From JADKIH01 sp031417395 (GTDB lineage Bacteria > Bacteroidota > Bacteroidia > AKYH767-A > 2013-40CM-41-45): a stretch of DNA of 64,000 nt. Numbering within the stretch: the stretch's first letter is position 1; each line of letters starts with the position of its first letter. The translations under genes and the position numbers were made by a program. Below, in pieces: positions 1 through 9,158 of the stretch. The stretch covers positions 1-64,000 of the forward strand of contig JANOVM010000050.1 in NCBI GenBank assembly GCA_031417395.1, read 5' to 3'. Below the pieces are notes generated by a model. The model was given only the letters and a program-made list of their open reading frames with translations, made no database searches and was not told the DNA's origin.

Positions 1-349
1 GCTCACAAATAATCACAATCTCCAGTAAGAAATAAATTGTCCCAATCATTGTAAGTGATGAAAAGTAATTTATGAGAAGTTTAATTGTGAAGGCACAATA
101 AAGCAAGTTTGCAACTCCAATAATCCTAATAAAAAGCGCCCAACGTATTTTTAAAAATAAAAAGCAAGCAGTCGAATACATACAAAAGCATATTGCTATA
201 ATGGAAAGGTAAGTCAGCACTGTTTCAGGCATTCCTACAACATCGTTATGCTGCCGCATTATTGCAAACAAGATAAATGCTGTTAACATAGCTCCTAAGC
301 TGTCAATAAGAAAAAGCGTCTTGGGTTTTCCTGATAAGTGATTTATCAG
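1..349 (-). CDS. Small multi-pass membrane protein, partial at both ends
   Basis: The minus strand is open from about 349 to the left edge of the window and encodes at least 115 residues that form about four hydrophobic segments. It contains the stretch KPKTLFLIDSLGA near its N-terminus, which resembles a family of small uncharacterised Bacteroidota membrane proteins as I remember them; no function is known to me. No ATG, GTG or TTG start lies near the expected N-terminus; the frame simply runs on into the sequence of the truncated rodA. The first codon is therefore uncertain and 349 (a CTG) is only a boundary. The C-terminus lies outside the window. The gene appears to have lost its start at the breakpoint described separately. 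Confidence 0.55.
   Translation of the reverse strand, partial: MINHLSGKPKTLFLIDSLGAMLTAFILFAIMRQHNDVVGMPETVLTYLSIIAICFCMYSTACFLFLKIRWALFIRIIGVANLLYCAFTIKLLINYFSSLTMIGTIYFLLEIVIICE
331..349. repeat. Short palindrome at a probable breakpoint
   Basis: CTGATAA and TTATCAG are inverted copies separated by five bases. The palindrome sits where homology to the minus-strand membrane protein gives way to homology to rodA. Inverted junctions at short palindromes arise in amplification chimeras and in real inversions. The sequence alone does not say which. Confidence 0.5.
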
Positions 350-1061
350 TTTATTTATTATCGCTGTTGTTGTATTGGTAATAGCCTTACAAAATATAGA
401 ATTCAGATTAATTGGAAGTATAATTGGATTATTGATCCTGATCTTTTCGTATATGGTTGTGCGCAAACAAAAAAATCATCCTGTTTGGCCGGCAATTATA
501 ATTTATCTTTTAATTGGAGCATTTGTAACCTATGGTTCCGATTATATTATGACCAAAGTTTTAAAAGATTATCAGGCTGAACGCGTTTTAGTAACAGTAG
601 GTGTAATTGACGATGATAGTGATCTCACCTTCAATATCACCCAAAGTAAAATGACCATAGGTTCAGGCGGAATTGCAGGGAAAGGATATTTGGAAGGAAC
701 TCTTACACAATCGGAACAAGTACCGGAACAAAGCACAGATTTTATTTTCTGTACCGTAGGTGAAGAGTGGGGTTTTCTCGGCAGCCTCGTTGTCTTAGGC
801 TTATTTACCGCATTACTTGCCCGGATTATTTACGTAGCGGAAAGACAACGATCCGCTTACTCCAGAATATATGGCTATGGTGTAGCCTGCATTATATTTT
901 TTCACTTGATGGTGAATATTGGAATGACTATAGGACTTGCACCGGTTATTGGTATACCGTTGCCGTTTTACAGCTATGGCGGATCTTCGCTTTGGTCTTT
1001 TACCATTTTATTATTTATTTTCATTAAGCTTGATGCTTACAGGCTGCAAATACTGCGTTAA
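342..1061 (+). CDS. rodA: Rod shape-determining protein RodA, C-terminal part only
   Basis: This is the C-terminal half of a SEDS peptidoglycan glycosyltransferase of the RodA/FtsW/SpoVE family, which polymerises lipid II in the inner membrane during cell elongation. The family landmarks visible are QSKMTIGSGGIAGKGYLEGT, the DFIFCTVGEEWGFLG segment and the PLPFYSYGGSS segment near the end. About 240 residues are present, while family members usually have roughly 400 or more, so the N-terminal transmembrane half is missing. A TGA at 339-341 closes the frame upstream, and the DNA before it codes for something else on the opposite strand. A TTG at 375 could start translation, but I regard the gene as 5'-truncated by a junction and not as a functional short form. 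Confidence 0.8.
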   Translation, partial: FISLFIIAVVVLVIALQNIEFRLIGSIIGLLILIFSYMVVRKQKNHPVWPAIIIYLLIGAFVTYGSDYIMTKVLKDYQAERVLVTVGVIDDDSDLTFNITQSKMTIGSGGIAGKGYLEGTLTQSEQVPEQSTDFIFCTVGEEWGFLGSLVVLGLFTALLARIIYVAERQRSAYSRIYGYGVACIIFFHLMVNIGMTIGLAPVIGIPLPFYSYGGSSLWSFTILLFIFIKLDAYRLQILR

Positions 1062-1155
1062 TTTTTCAATTCTTCATCTTTGCTTAAAAGGGTGACATTT
1101 TCAAGACACTTTATTTAGGTGAATCATTTACTTTTAATTTATAAACTCTAAAAAC

Positions 1156-1593
1156 ATGAAGACTAAGCTACTTTCAATTGCTATTGCTATTGCTGCAATG
1201 ACTTCCTGCACAAAGGATGCAGCCGAAAACACAGGTATTTCAGAGAGCTCATTAAGCACCCTTGCTCTTTCTGAAGGATCGGTTTTACAACGTTCATTAG
1301 TTTCAGGGGATCAGACCTGGAGTATTAAAACAAATGAAGTTGCATCTAGAGCATACTCTAAGGGAAAAAAAGATTACCCATTACATTCTATGCTTGTAAA
1401 AGAGAAACACAATGCATCCGGAGCTATTACCGGCTTTGATATTATGTATAAGGTTCCCGGTGATATTAACGCTGTTGATGGATGGTTGTTTGAAGAAGTT
1501 AATGCCGATGGTCAAGTGATACAAAGTATCTCAGAAAAAGGTATTGCTTGTAACAGCTGTCATGTTTCCGGTGAGCGAAAAAGTTTGCATTAA
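1156..1593 (+). CDS. Lipoprotein with C-terminal CxxCH, cytochrome P460-like
   Basis: The 145-residue product starts with a lipoprotein signal ending in the lipobox MTSC (Cys18), so it should be anchored in the envelope. Near the end is a c-type heme motif CNSCH (Cys132, Cys135, His136). The sequence GWLFEEVNADGQV just before it matches the layout of the cytochrome P460 family, where a Gly-Trp plus Asp-Gly segment precedes the heme site. Its neighbour at 1691 has the same plan, so the two look like tandem paralogues. P460 proteins are periplasmic c-heme oxidases or redox proteins with a Lys-heme crosslink; the substrate here is unknown. The tail after the heme motif is short, ending nine residues after the His. 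A strong terminator follows, so the two genes are probably separate transcripts. Confidence 0.65.
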   Translation: MKTKLLSIAIAIAAMTSCTKDAAENTGISESSLSTLALSEGSVLQRSLVSGDQTWSIKTNEVASRAYSKGKKDYPLHSMLVKEKHNASGAITGFDIMYKVPGDINAVDGWLFEEVNADGQVIQSISEKGIACNSCHVSGERKSLH

Positions 1594-1617
1594 TTTTGTT
1601 TAACCCATATCCGTAGT

Positions 1618-1651
1618 ATTCCGGAAGAATTTTTCTTCCGGAATTTTTTTT
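1618..1651 (+). terminator. Rho-independent terminator
   Basis: A perfect 12-bp stem (ATTCCGGAAGAA at 1618-1629 and its complement at 1633-1644) with a three-base loop is followed by a run of eight T. It lies 24 bases after the first P460-like gene. Confidence 0.9.
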
Positions 1652-1690
1652 GGGAAAATACCTTGATAATTTCCATACCTTTATTCTTGT

Positions 1691-2191
1691 ATGGGAATCA
1701 AAAACACAATTCTTACTCTTCTTGTTATTTCTTTATACTCTTGTGTTTCCGATAAAGGAGAAGGCGTGGTCGTTACGGATGGTACTATATATAACCTCGT
1801 AAAATCCTCTTCCTTTTCTTTTTTTAAAAACAAAGCAGATACACTTCCTGCAGACCCTTCAAGTCCACATACCTCTTTTATGCGAGTTCTTTTCAATCCT
1901 AAAGCACAATCTGCCATGAATGATTCTCTGGGTGCGCTATCGGCGTCAACCTTTCCCGACGAATCCCTGATTGTAAAAGAAGTGTACGATACAAAAGGAG
2001 GGACGCTGCAGGTTTATTCTGTAATGTACAAATTAAAAGGAGCAGCCAATAACGGTTCAGGCTGGATTTGGAATGAGCTACGTCCGGATGGGAACGTTAT
2101 TTATTCAGCTGCACGAAAAGGAGATCAATGCATTTCATGTCACACAGAAGGGATCAATTCTGATCTCGTCCGGACATTTGCACTACATTAA
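1691..2191 (+). CDS. Lipoprotein with C-terminal CxxCH, cytochrome P460-like
   Basis: The 166-residue product carries a lipoprotein signal with the lipobox LYSC (Cys18) and a c-heme motif CISCH (Cys147, Cys150, His151) followed by TEGINSDLVRTF, a closer match to the P460 tail than in the neighbour. GWIWNELRPDGNV precedes the heme site by about 25 residues. A membrane-anchored monoheme redox role in the periplasm is the likely one; the substrate cannot be told. The ATG lies only two bases after a near-consensus -7 element (TATTCTTG at 1682-1689), so the message may be almost leaderless. The gene converges with the PPIase gene, whose stop is 36 bases away. Family assignment is from motif layout and is less certain than the heme site itself. 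Confidence 0.7.
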   Translation: MGIKNTILTLLVISLYSCVSDKGEGVVVTDGTIYNLVKSSSFSFFKNKADTLPADPSSPHTSFMRVLFNPKAQSAMNDSLGALSASTFPDESLIVKEVYDTKGGTLQVYSVMYKLKGAANNGSGWIWNELRPDGNVIYSAARKGDQCISCHTEGINSDLVRTFALH

Positions 2192-2227
2192 CTATTGTTT
2201 GAAGGAATGATTCCTTATGAAAATCGC

Positions 2228-4321
2228 TTAATAAAATTTACCCCTGTTGTCTTCGATATTGGCTTTATCTTTCAAAGCATTAAACAATTCATAATCGCTT
2301 CTCGATTTTCTCTGATCCGTTAATTGTTTAATATTGGCTGAAAAGTCTTTTGTGGTAACCCCCTCATTTATGCTTTTAACCATAACAATTGTAACACCAT
2401 TATCACCAATAATGGGCTTTGTCAACTGGTTTGCTTTTGTTGAGAAGATAGCGCCATTAACTTTGGGCTCGTTACCGATTCCGGCAACATATCCATTTGC
2501 AAAATTAATATTATCGGCATCGGCTGCCGTTACATTCAGTTTTTGTGCAATTGCATCTATTGAACCTCCACCTGCATTGGTAATTTTTTCAGCAAGAAGC
2601 TGGCCTTTTTTCTGTTTTCTGACTTCTGCTGTCACCTGCTCTTTTACAGACTCTAATGGTAAATATCCCTTATCTTTTATATCAGTTAGGTGAGCAATTA
2701 CATATTTATCTCCAAAAGTGAAAACCTTGGATACATCATTTTTCTTTGCAGCATAAGCCCAACGAACCAATTCACGCGGCTGCTCAAGTCCCGGCACATT
2801 CTTATCGTTTTCACGAATGTTATCTGCTATTCGCTTATTCAATCCTTGCTTAACAATTGAACTGTCAAATGCTTCACCGGTTGTATTTTTCATTGCAAAC
2901 TCACTTGCTTTATTATACAACAGATCGTACGTTTTTTGAGAAGGCTCAATTTTTCGCTGCAAATAAGCAACTTGTATCTGGCGTGTAGAAGGTCCTTTAG
3001 CGGTTACTTCAATTAAGTGAACCCCGAATTGTGAAGTAACAATAGGCATGTCACCTACCTTACCATCAAAGCAGGCATCGTTAAATTCTTTTACCATCAT
3101 TCCCGGGCGGAACCAGCCAAGATCGCCTCCTTTGGAACCTGAACCGGGATCTTGTGAAAAGATCATAGCAAGCATCTCAAAGCTTGAACCTTTCTTAATT
3201 GCATTTTTAAGACTATCGGCTTTTGCAAGCGCTTTTGCGGAATCATTATTTTCAATCTTGATTAAGATATGTCGAGCCTTTACGGAATCAGAAATCATTT
3301 TTTCGCCGACAAGCCTGGCAACTGTAAAGATGCTGTTCTCTTCATAGGGTCCTGCAACGGTTCCCATTGGTGCGTTGAAGAGAAGGGAGTCAACTAATGG
3401 AGACAAGGTGCCTTTTGCATGATACGATGAATCGAAAGGGTTATCGCTATTCTGGTTAACAAAAGCAATTCCATTTGGTGAAGATGCAAATTCGTCCTTT
3501 TTTGAATTTATCCAATTCTGAGCCTGGCTGCGATCTTCATCAGAAGGCATTACATCAAAGGTTATATATTCAACCTTGCGAATAGTCTCTGCTTGTTTGT
3601 ATTTGTATTTGTTGTTTTCGTAATAACTATTTAAATCACTGTCTTCAAATTTTACGGCAGTATCGACAATCGTATTATAATCAAGTCTTACAAAACGTAT
3701 GGAAGCAGATCGTGCGGTTTCTTCGTAATTTCTTTTAGCTTCTTCAGCAGTAACATTAATACCAAACTTTACAATGTTTTTGAATTTCTCGCTAATGCGT
3801 TCTTCCTTAATGGCATCTTCAAATGTTCTCCATTCTCTCTGAATGTTTTCTTCTCTGTTTGGAAGATCTTTAAGGAAACGAACAACGGTAGCAGGGTCAA
3901 AAGAACCGGTCTTTGGATCTGTGAAAGCCTGTTTAACCTGCTGATGAGGATTTTTACCGGTACACATGTCATACAACTCTTGTGCACTGCATGAAATACC
4001 AATTTTTTCATATTCTTTAGAAAGAGTTTTTTCATTAATAAACATACCCCAGGCTTGTTCGCGAATCATTTCCTGACTACTCGGATCAACATTGTCCTTT
4101 TTCTGATTTTTCTTGAAGTTTTCTAAAAGGGTCTCATACCTTTTCTCAAATTCCTGATAATGAATTTTCTCTCCACCGATTTTACCGATAACATCAGAAT
4201 TGCTCTTCATGAGTCCTGTGTTTGAAGTAACCAGATCACCTAAAATGAAAAGGATCATGGATGCACCGACAAATCCGATTAACAATCCAACGCGCTTTCT
4301 TATTCTGCCAATAATTGCCAT
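2228..4321 (-). CDS. SurA/PpiD-like peptidylprolyl cis-trans isomerase
   Basis: The 697-residue protein begins with a basic stretch and one transmembrane helix (about residues 10-33), giving a membrane-anchored periplasmic chaperone. Residues 40-200 resemble the SurA/PpiD N-terminal chaperone domain. A parvulin (PpiC) domain spans about 345-445: it opens with SVKARHILIKI (His351) and includes GGDLGWFRPGMMV and TSQFGVHLIEV. The C-terminal part is helical and PpiD-like. Such proteins fold outer-membrane and secreted proteins as they leave the translocon. It is the last gene of a minus-strand group with lptC and a CorC-like gene, which fits an envelope-biogenesis role. A 255-base gap separates it from the gene upstream, so it may also have its own promoter. 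Confidence 0.88.
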   Translation of the reverse strand: MAIIGRIRKRVGLLIGFVGASMILFILGDLVTSNTGLMKSNSDVIGKIGGEKIHYQEFEKRYETLLENFKKNQKKDNVDPSSQEMIREQAWGMFINEKTLSKEYEKIGISCSAQELYDMCTGKNPHQQVKQAFTDPKTGSFDPATVVRFLKDLPNREENIQREWRTFEDAIKEERISEKFKNIVKFGINVTAEEAKRNYEETARSASIRFVRLDYNTIVDTAVKFEDSDLNSYYENNKYKYKQAETIRKVEYITFDVMPSDEDRSQAQNWINSKKDEFASSPNGIAFVNQNSDNPFDSSYHAKGTLSPLVDSLLFNAPMGTVAGPYEENSIFTVARLVGEKMISDSVKARHILIKIENNDSAKALAKADSLKNAIKKGSSFEMLAMIFSQDPGSGSKGGDLGWFRPGMMVKEFNDACFDGKVGDMPIVTSQFGVHLIEVTAKGPSTRQIQVAYLQRKIEPSQKTYDLLYNKASEFAMKNTTGEAFDSSIVKQGLNKRIADNIRENDKNVPGLEQPRELVRWAYAAKKNDVSKVFTFGDKYVIAHLTDIKDKGYLPLESVKEQVTAEVRKQKKGQLLAEKITNAGGGSIDAIAQKLNVTAADADNINFANGYVAGIGNEPKVNGAIFSTKANQLTKPIIGDNGVTIVMVKSINEGVTTKDFSANIKQLTDQRKSRSDYELFNALKDKANIEDNRGKFY

Positions 4322-4577
4322 AAATGAATGATATTAAATTTTTTGAGGTTGCGAAGATAAGATTTTTTTCATTAGAAAATGAGCTAAAAAGCGAATTTCA
4401 GAGAAAGGATATTTTTACTTGAATAATAATAAAAAGTTGTTTTTTAATATCATTTATTATAATAGCAAATTATTATATAGTATTGATAATTAATGCTATA
4501 AAATGATTATCGGGGTTTGAGGATTTATGATTTTGTCAAAATAATAGAAGAATGATAAAAAAGGAGGTTTTTTCTGA

Positions 4578-5858
4578 TTAAATTTCTTCCTCAAGTATCT
4601 TCAGTTTAATCAGTTCAATCCTGTTATTCTTCACTTTTTGAATGGTAATAGAATAAGGTGGAATGACAATTTCTTCATTGGGTTCTGGGATGTTTTCATG
4701 ATGGTGAATAATGAATCCCCCCAATGTTTCATATGCTTCGTGTTCCGGAATATCTAATTCATACTTTTTATTCAGATGGTCTATTTCAAGTCGGCCGGAA
4801 AAAAGAAATTCGTTTTCTCCGATTTTCTTTTCTGTCTCTTCCGGTGAATCGTGCTCATCCTGAATTTCACCAAATATTTCTTCAATGACATCTTCAACAG
4901 TAACCATGCCTGCTGTCCCGCCAAACTCATCGACGATTACAGCAACGCTTCTATGCATGTCCGTAAGTTGTTTTAATACTTCATGCGCATTCATTACTTC
5001 GGGAACGATGGTAACAGGAAGCAAAATGTGAGTGATCTCTTCCGGATTTTTAAACATTTCAGAGGAATGAACAAACCCTATAATGTTATCAATATTGTCA
5101 CGATATACTAATATCTTGGAAAGTTTGGTTTCATTAAATAATTTCAGAAGATCGCTTACCTCACGATTTACATCTATAGAAACAATTTCATTCCTTGGAA
5201 TCATGCATTCACGCACTTTCACTTCCTTAAAATCAAGAGCATTTTGAAAAATTCTGATTTCCGTATCCATTTCTTCCGTCTGGTTATTCCGGGTAGTAAG
5301 TTCACGGATGTATAAGTCGAGGTCGACGCGTCCGAAAACCGGACGTTCTTCAACAAATTCAATTCCAAAGAGGGCACGCATAAGAATTCGGGACAATTGC
5401 ATTATACCCCATACAACAGGATACAATGCATAATACAGAATGCGGATAGGAAGCGCAAGAAAACTTAGTATTGCATTTGGATTAATGCGGAATAGAACCT
5501 TGGGCACGAATTCAGCTGCAACCAATATGATAATAGTACTCAGAAATGTCTGGATAACTAAAAGCATTCCATTTCCATGTAAACCTGACGGAAGTGCCAG
5601 GCGCAACCATTCTCTGGTCATTATATGTTCAGACATGAATATTCCATATACCACTAATGCCACGTTATTGGCAATTAACATGGTAGCAATAAAATGAGAA
5701 GGCGATTTAACAAGGTCCCATAAGATGCGCGCAGAAAAAACTCCCTGGCTCCTGTCTAATTCAATACGAAGTTTATTCGATGAAAGAAAAGCAATCTCAG
5801 TTCCGGAGGAAAATGCCGATACCAAAAGACATAGTATTAAGATGGTCCAGTCATTCAT
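4578..5858 (-). CDS. CNNM/CorC-type membrane protein with CBS pair
   Basis: The 426-residue product has an N-terminal DUF21/CNNM membrane domain of about four helices (residues 1-165, starting with the SSGTEIAFLSSNKLR signature), a pair of CBS domains (about 205-330, including MIPRNEIVSID and the VIVDEFGGTAGMVT segment) and a C-terminal CorC_HlyC domain (about 345-425). Family members are linked to Mg2+ or Co2+ efflux or membrane repair and are often called hemolysin-like by tradition. It is a paralogue of the GldE half of the gene at 31-33 kb. It lies in one minus-strand group with lptC, a small membrane protein and the SurA/PpiD-like gene, a grouping I recall from other Bacteroidota. The exact transported ion is not known. 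Confidence 0.88.
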   Translation of the reverse strand: MNDWTILILCLLVSAFSSGTEIAFLSSNKLRIELDRSQGVFSARILWDLVKSPSHFIATMLIANNVALVVYGIFMSEHIMTREWLRLALPSGLHGNGMLLVIQTFLSTIIILVAAEFVPKVLFRINPNAILSFLALPIRILYYALYPVVWGIMQLSRILMRALFGIEFVEERPVFGRVDLDLYIRELTTRNNQTEEMDTEIRIFQNALDFKEVKVRECMIPRNEIVSIDVNREVSDLLKLFNETKLSKILVYRDNIDNIIGFVHSSEMFKNPEEITHILLPVTIVPEVMNAHEVLKQLTDMHRSVAVIVDEFGGTAGMVTVEDVIEEIFGEIQDEHDSPEETEKKIGENEFLFSGRLEIDHLNKKYELDIPEHEAYETLGGFIIHHHENIPEPNEEIVIPPYSITIQKVKNNRIELIKLKILEEEI

Positions 5859-5943
5859 TTTATTTGGTATACGGGGGGAATAAACGCGAAAACATTTTGA
5901 AGAATTAATAACACTTCAAACCTGCCACAAAAAGGAAATGTGC

Positions 5944-6144
5944 TCAATGATACAACTCCTTTTCATCCTTACTTTCATATTTTATTCTTTGTTTTCTTCT
6001 AATCGTGTACATAATAAAAGAAATCAAAGTTACAAATAACATCCACAATGCAGATTGCCATCCTTCCTCAAAAAATTGGAAGATTGCAATCCCTATGCTG
6101 ATAAGTGTGATACAAAGCCACGCAATTTCAAGAGTCTTTAGCAT
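5944..6144 (-). CDS. Small two-helix membrane protein
   Basis: The 66-residue product has two hydrophobic segments (about residues 8-25 and 30-47) and a basic then acidic tail, so it should be an inner-membrane protein with a cytoplasmic C-terminus. Its ATG overlaps the end of lptC by 17 bases in another frame, which suggests translational coupling and supports it being real. I do not recognise a named family. Small proteins in this position, between lptC and a CorC-like gene, occur in related genomes as I remember, but I cannot verify that here. Confidence 0.6.
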   Translation of the reverse strand: MLKTLEIAWLCITLISIGIAIFQFFEEGWQSALWMLFVTLISFIMYTIRRKQRIKYESKDEKELYH

Positions 6145-6688
6145 GCATTTCGTTATTTAAAGAAATTGTTCCCTTAATATTAAAGATTTTATATTTTGAA
6201 AAATCCTGGTTTGCTTCAAAACCGTTTCCAAAAATGATTTCATCTTTTGTAGTAATTTTTACAAATTGATCACCATATAATTTTTCTTTTTTCTCGTCCC
6301 AGATCAGATGTTCCGTATTCAGGCGGTCTCCTTTTTCATTTACAAGTGTAACGTTTTTTCTGGCTTCCATCTTTTGTTCTTTTTCATAACGGATACCATA
6401 ATCAGCATCAAGTTTACTCTTTACTTCGAGTTTGTCGTTGTAAAAAATAGCGCGAAGTCCCTTAGGCATTTCAATGTATGGAGATTCAACTTCATAATGA
6501 TTTAATACAGGAGCCGTAATTTCTACCTGTAATTTGGCAGAATCGCTGTAAAGAATTTTAATGTTACGTGCCGATTCCTGAGGCGAATTTAAGTCTTTAC
6601 TATATAACTTTACCTTTTCAAGGTCGTTTTCACACGATATAATTGCCGGAATTAATAAAATTAAAACAAGGACCTGTGACAAATTCAT
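6128..6688 (-). CDS. lptC: LPS export periplasmic protein LptC
   Basis: The 186-residue product has an N-terminal hydrophobic segment ending in a possible lipobox (AIISC, Cys19) and a single LptC/OstA-like beta domain. Typical features are ARNIKILYSDSAKLQVEI, the KSKLDADYGIRY region and the later EHLIWDEKKEKLYGDQFVKI repeat-like segment. LptC bridges the LptBFG transporter in the inner membrane to LptA in the periplasm for LPS export. It is the first gene of the minus-strand group lptC, small membrane protein, CorC-like protein and PPIase. It faces the M13 peptidase gene across a 307-base divergent intergenic region. Confidence 0.82.
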   Translation of the reverse strand: MNLSQVLVLILLIPAIISCENDLEKVKLYSKDLNSPQESARNIKILYSDSAKLQVEITAPVLNHYEVESPYIEMPKGLRAIFYNDKLEVKSKLDADYGIRYEKEQKMEARKNVTLVNEKGDRLNTEHLIWDEKKEKLYGDQFVKITTKDEIIFGNGFEANQDFSKYKIFNIKGTISLNNEMHAKDS

Positions 6689-6995
6689 ATTGCAAACTTA
6701 ATTAATCTTAATTTAGTATTATGTCAATGAACAAAATACTAAGATTATTTTAAAAGTAAAATAGGCCTTTTTTGATTAAAATCCAATTTTATATCATGTG
6801 TTATCTAAAACTTGTATTCCAATGCGGATAACCGGTAAATAACTTAGTGCCATTAAATATTGCATATTACATAAATCGTAAACTGCCATTGGTAAAACAA
6901 AAAGCCTCCGGAATACTGTTAATTAAGGTTAATAATCTAAAGGACAACGATAATATTCTAATTTTGCATGCTTAAAATTAAATAGTCTAAAATCA
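6689..6995. other. Divergent intergenic region
   Basis: These 307 AT-rich bases separate lptC (minus) from the M13 peptidase gene (plus). I see no open frame of note. TAATTTTG at 6959-6966 matches the Bacteroidota -7 element TAnnTTTG and lies 29 bases before the plus-strand ATG. No clear -33 TTTG is at the right distance, so the promoter call is moderate. Confidence 0.45.
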
Positions 6996-9041
6996 ATGAA
7001 AAATTCTCAAATAGTTCTTGCCATTGGTGCCATTGCAGCTTCCTTTGGATTTTACAGTTGCATGAATTCAGAAGCAAAAAAAGGAACAGGAATCGATCCT
7101 GCTAATTTTGATTCTACTTATAGTCCTGCCACTGACTTCTTTCATTTTGCTAATGGAGGTTGGATAAAAAAGAATCCAATTCCTTCCGATCAGGTTCGTT
7201 GGGGCACTTTCAGTATACTTTCTGAAAACAATAAGAAAAATCTTCATGCAATTGTAGATGAAGCAGCTGCTAAAACAGATGCTGCTAAAGGTTCTCCTGA
7301 ACAGTTGGTCGGAGATTTTTACTACAGTGCTATGGATACCAATACGATTGAAAAGCTTGGAGCTTCGCCAATAAAAGGTGAAATGGATGCTATTGACAAG
7401 CTTGCTGATATGAACAGTTTACTTGCTTACGTAGCGAAAATTCAAAAATGGAGCGGTAGTCCAATGTTTGGCTTCTACGCCTACCAGGATCCGAAAAACA
7501 GTGAAGTCAATGTACCGCAAATAATGCAGGGAGGCCTGTCTTTACCGGATCGTGACTATTATTTCAAGCCGGATCCACGTTCAAAAACAATTCGCGAAGA
7601 GTTTTTGAAGCACATGGTAAAAATGTTTACCCTTTATGGTATGGATGAGAAAACTGCTGAGCAATATTCTCAGGTTGTTATGCGAATTGAGACCGGACTT
7701 GCAGGAGCTTCTATGACACGCGAAGAACTTCGTGATCCTTTCAAGACATATAACAAAGTAACTATTGCCGGACTTGATTCACTCACTCCTTCTATTAAGT
7801 GGCAGGAAATGATGAAGAACCTTGATGTTACCGGGTCTTACGATTATCTTGTATTAGGTCAGCCGGAATTCCTTAAAGAACTTAATAAACAAATTCAGTC
7901 TAACTCAATTAACGACTGGAAGACCTATCTGAAATGGCATTTGCTCAGTCTTGCAGGAAATGTTTTAAGCAATGATTTTGTGAATGAAGATTTTAATTTT
8001 AACAACAAAATTCTCGGAGGACAAAAAGAAATTCAATCGCGTTGGAAAAGAATGGTGCAGATGACGGACGGAATGGTTGGTGATGCACTTGGCCAGGTTT
8101 ACGCCGCTAAATATTTTCCGCCGGACGCTAAGAAAAGAATGGATGAACTTGTTTCTAATCTGATTGCAGTGTACAATGAACGCCTTGAAAAACTGGATTG
8201 GATGAGTGCGGAAACAAAAAAGAAAGCAATTGAAAAACTTAATACGATTACCCGAAAAATCGGCTACCCCGATAAATGGAAAGATTATAAAGGTCTTGAT
8301 GTTACAAGAGGTTCGTTTTTTACCAACGTAATGAATGCTACCCAATGGAATTATAATTACATGATCAATCAAGTAGGTAAACCGGTGGATCGCACGCAGT
8401 GGGGAATGACGCCTCCAACCGTTAACGCCTATTACAATCCCTCCAACAATGAAATCGTTTTTCCTGCGGGAATTCTTCAGCCTCCTTTCTTCAATTCAGC
8501 AGCTGATGATGCCGTAAATTACGGAGCCATCGGTGCTGTTATCGGTCATGAAATGACTCACGGTTTCGATGATGAAGGCAGAAATTTCGATTCCAAAGGT
8601 AACCTGACCAGCTGGTGGACCAGTGAGGACTCTTCAAAGTTTGTTTCAAAAGCAAATATGATTATCGAACAATTTAATAATTATACGGTACTGGATACCA
8701 TTCACGTTAATGGTAATTTAACCCTCGGCGAAAATATTGCTGATCTTGGAGGAATTACAATTGCTTACCAGGCATTCAAACGTACGGAACAAGGCAAAGG
8801 AACAACTAAAATTGATGGACTTACTCCCGATCAGCGCTTCTTCCTTGGTTTTGCTACTATATGGGCAGGAGAGATTCGCCCTGAAACTCAAATGCAGCGA
8901 ATTATTACCGATCCGCATTCTCCCGGAATTCATCGTGTAAACGGACCGCTTAGCAATATTCCTGAATTTTATCAGGCCTTCAACATAAAAGAAGGAGATA
9001 AAATGTATCGTCCGGATTCACTTCGCGCAAAAATTTGGTAA
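6996..9041 (+). CDS. M13 (neprilysin-like) zinc metallopeptidase
   Basis: The 681-residue product starts with a signal ending in FYSC (lipobox-like), so it is probably an envelope lipoprotein facing the periplasm or surface. The peptidase M13 N-terminal domain begins with FHFANGGWIKKNPIPSD. The catalytic core has the zinc motif HEMTH (His518, Glu519, His522) and the second motif GENIADLGG, in which Glu579 is the third zinc ligand and Asp583 supports the active site. NAYYNPSNNEIVFPAGILQ is the usual substrate-binding segment. The length fits the family (about 670-700). It is expected to cleave oligopeptides on the amino side of hydrophobic residues. It is transcribed alone and ends at a strong hairpin. 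Confidence 0.93.
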   Translation: MKNSQIVLAIGAIAASFGFYSCMNSEAKKGTGIDPANFDSTYSPATDFFHFANGGWIKKNPIPSDQVRWGTFSILSENNKKNLHAIVDEAAAKTDAAKGSPEQLVGDFYYSAMDTNTIEKLGASPIKGEMDAIDKLADMNSLLAYVAKIQKWSGSPMFGFYAYQDPKNSEVNVPQIMQGGLSLPDRDYYFKPDPRSKTIREEFLKHMVKMFTLYGMDEKTAEQYSQVVMRIETGLAGASMTREELRDPFKTYNKVTIAGLDSLTPSIKWQEMMKNLDVTGSYDYLVLGQPEFLKELNKQIQSNSINDWKTYLKWHLLSLAGNVLSNDFVNEDFNFNNKILGGQKEIQSRWKRMVQMTDGMVGDALGQVYAAKYFPPDAKKRMDELVSNLIAVYNERLEKLDWMSAETKKKAIEKLNTITRKIGYPDKWKDYKGLDVTRGSFFTNVMNATQWNYNYMINQVGKPVDRTQWGMTPPTVNAYYNPSNNEIVFPAGILQPPFFNSAADDAVNYGAIGAVIGHEMTHGFDDEGRNFDSKGNLTSWWTSEDSSKFVSKANMIIEQFNNYTVLDTIHVNGNLTLGENIADLGGITIAYQAFKRTEQGKGTTKIDGLTPDQRFFLGFATIWAGEIRPETQMQRIITDPHSPGIHRVNGPLSNIPEFYQAFNIKEGDKMYRPDSLRAKIW

Positions 9042-9069
9042 AAAAAGTTAATTAAAATACACCTTACAT

Positions 9070-9119
9070 AAAAGAGGTGCAAAGCGGTCTGATTTTTTTA
9101 AGAGCTTTGTACCTCTTTT
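9070..9119 (+). terminator. Hairpin terminator
   Basis: AAAAGAGGTGCAAAGC at 9070-9085 pairs with 9104-9119 over 16 positions with one G-U pair. The second arm ends in CTCTTTTA. It sits between the M13 peptidase and the helicase gene. Confidence 0.75.
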
Positions 9120-9158
9120 AATTTTATTCACTTCCGGACTTATTTATCTTTACCCTGT

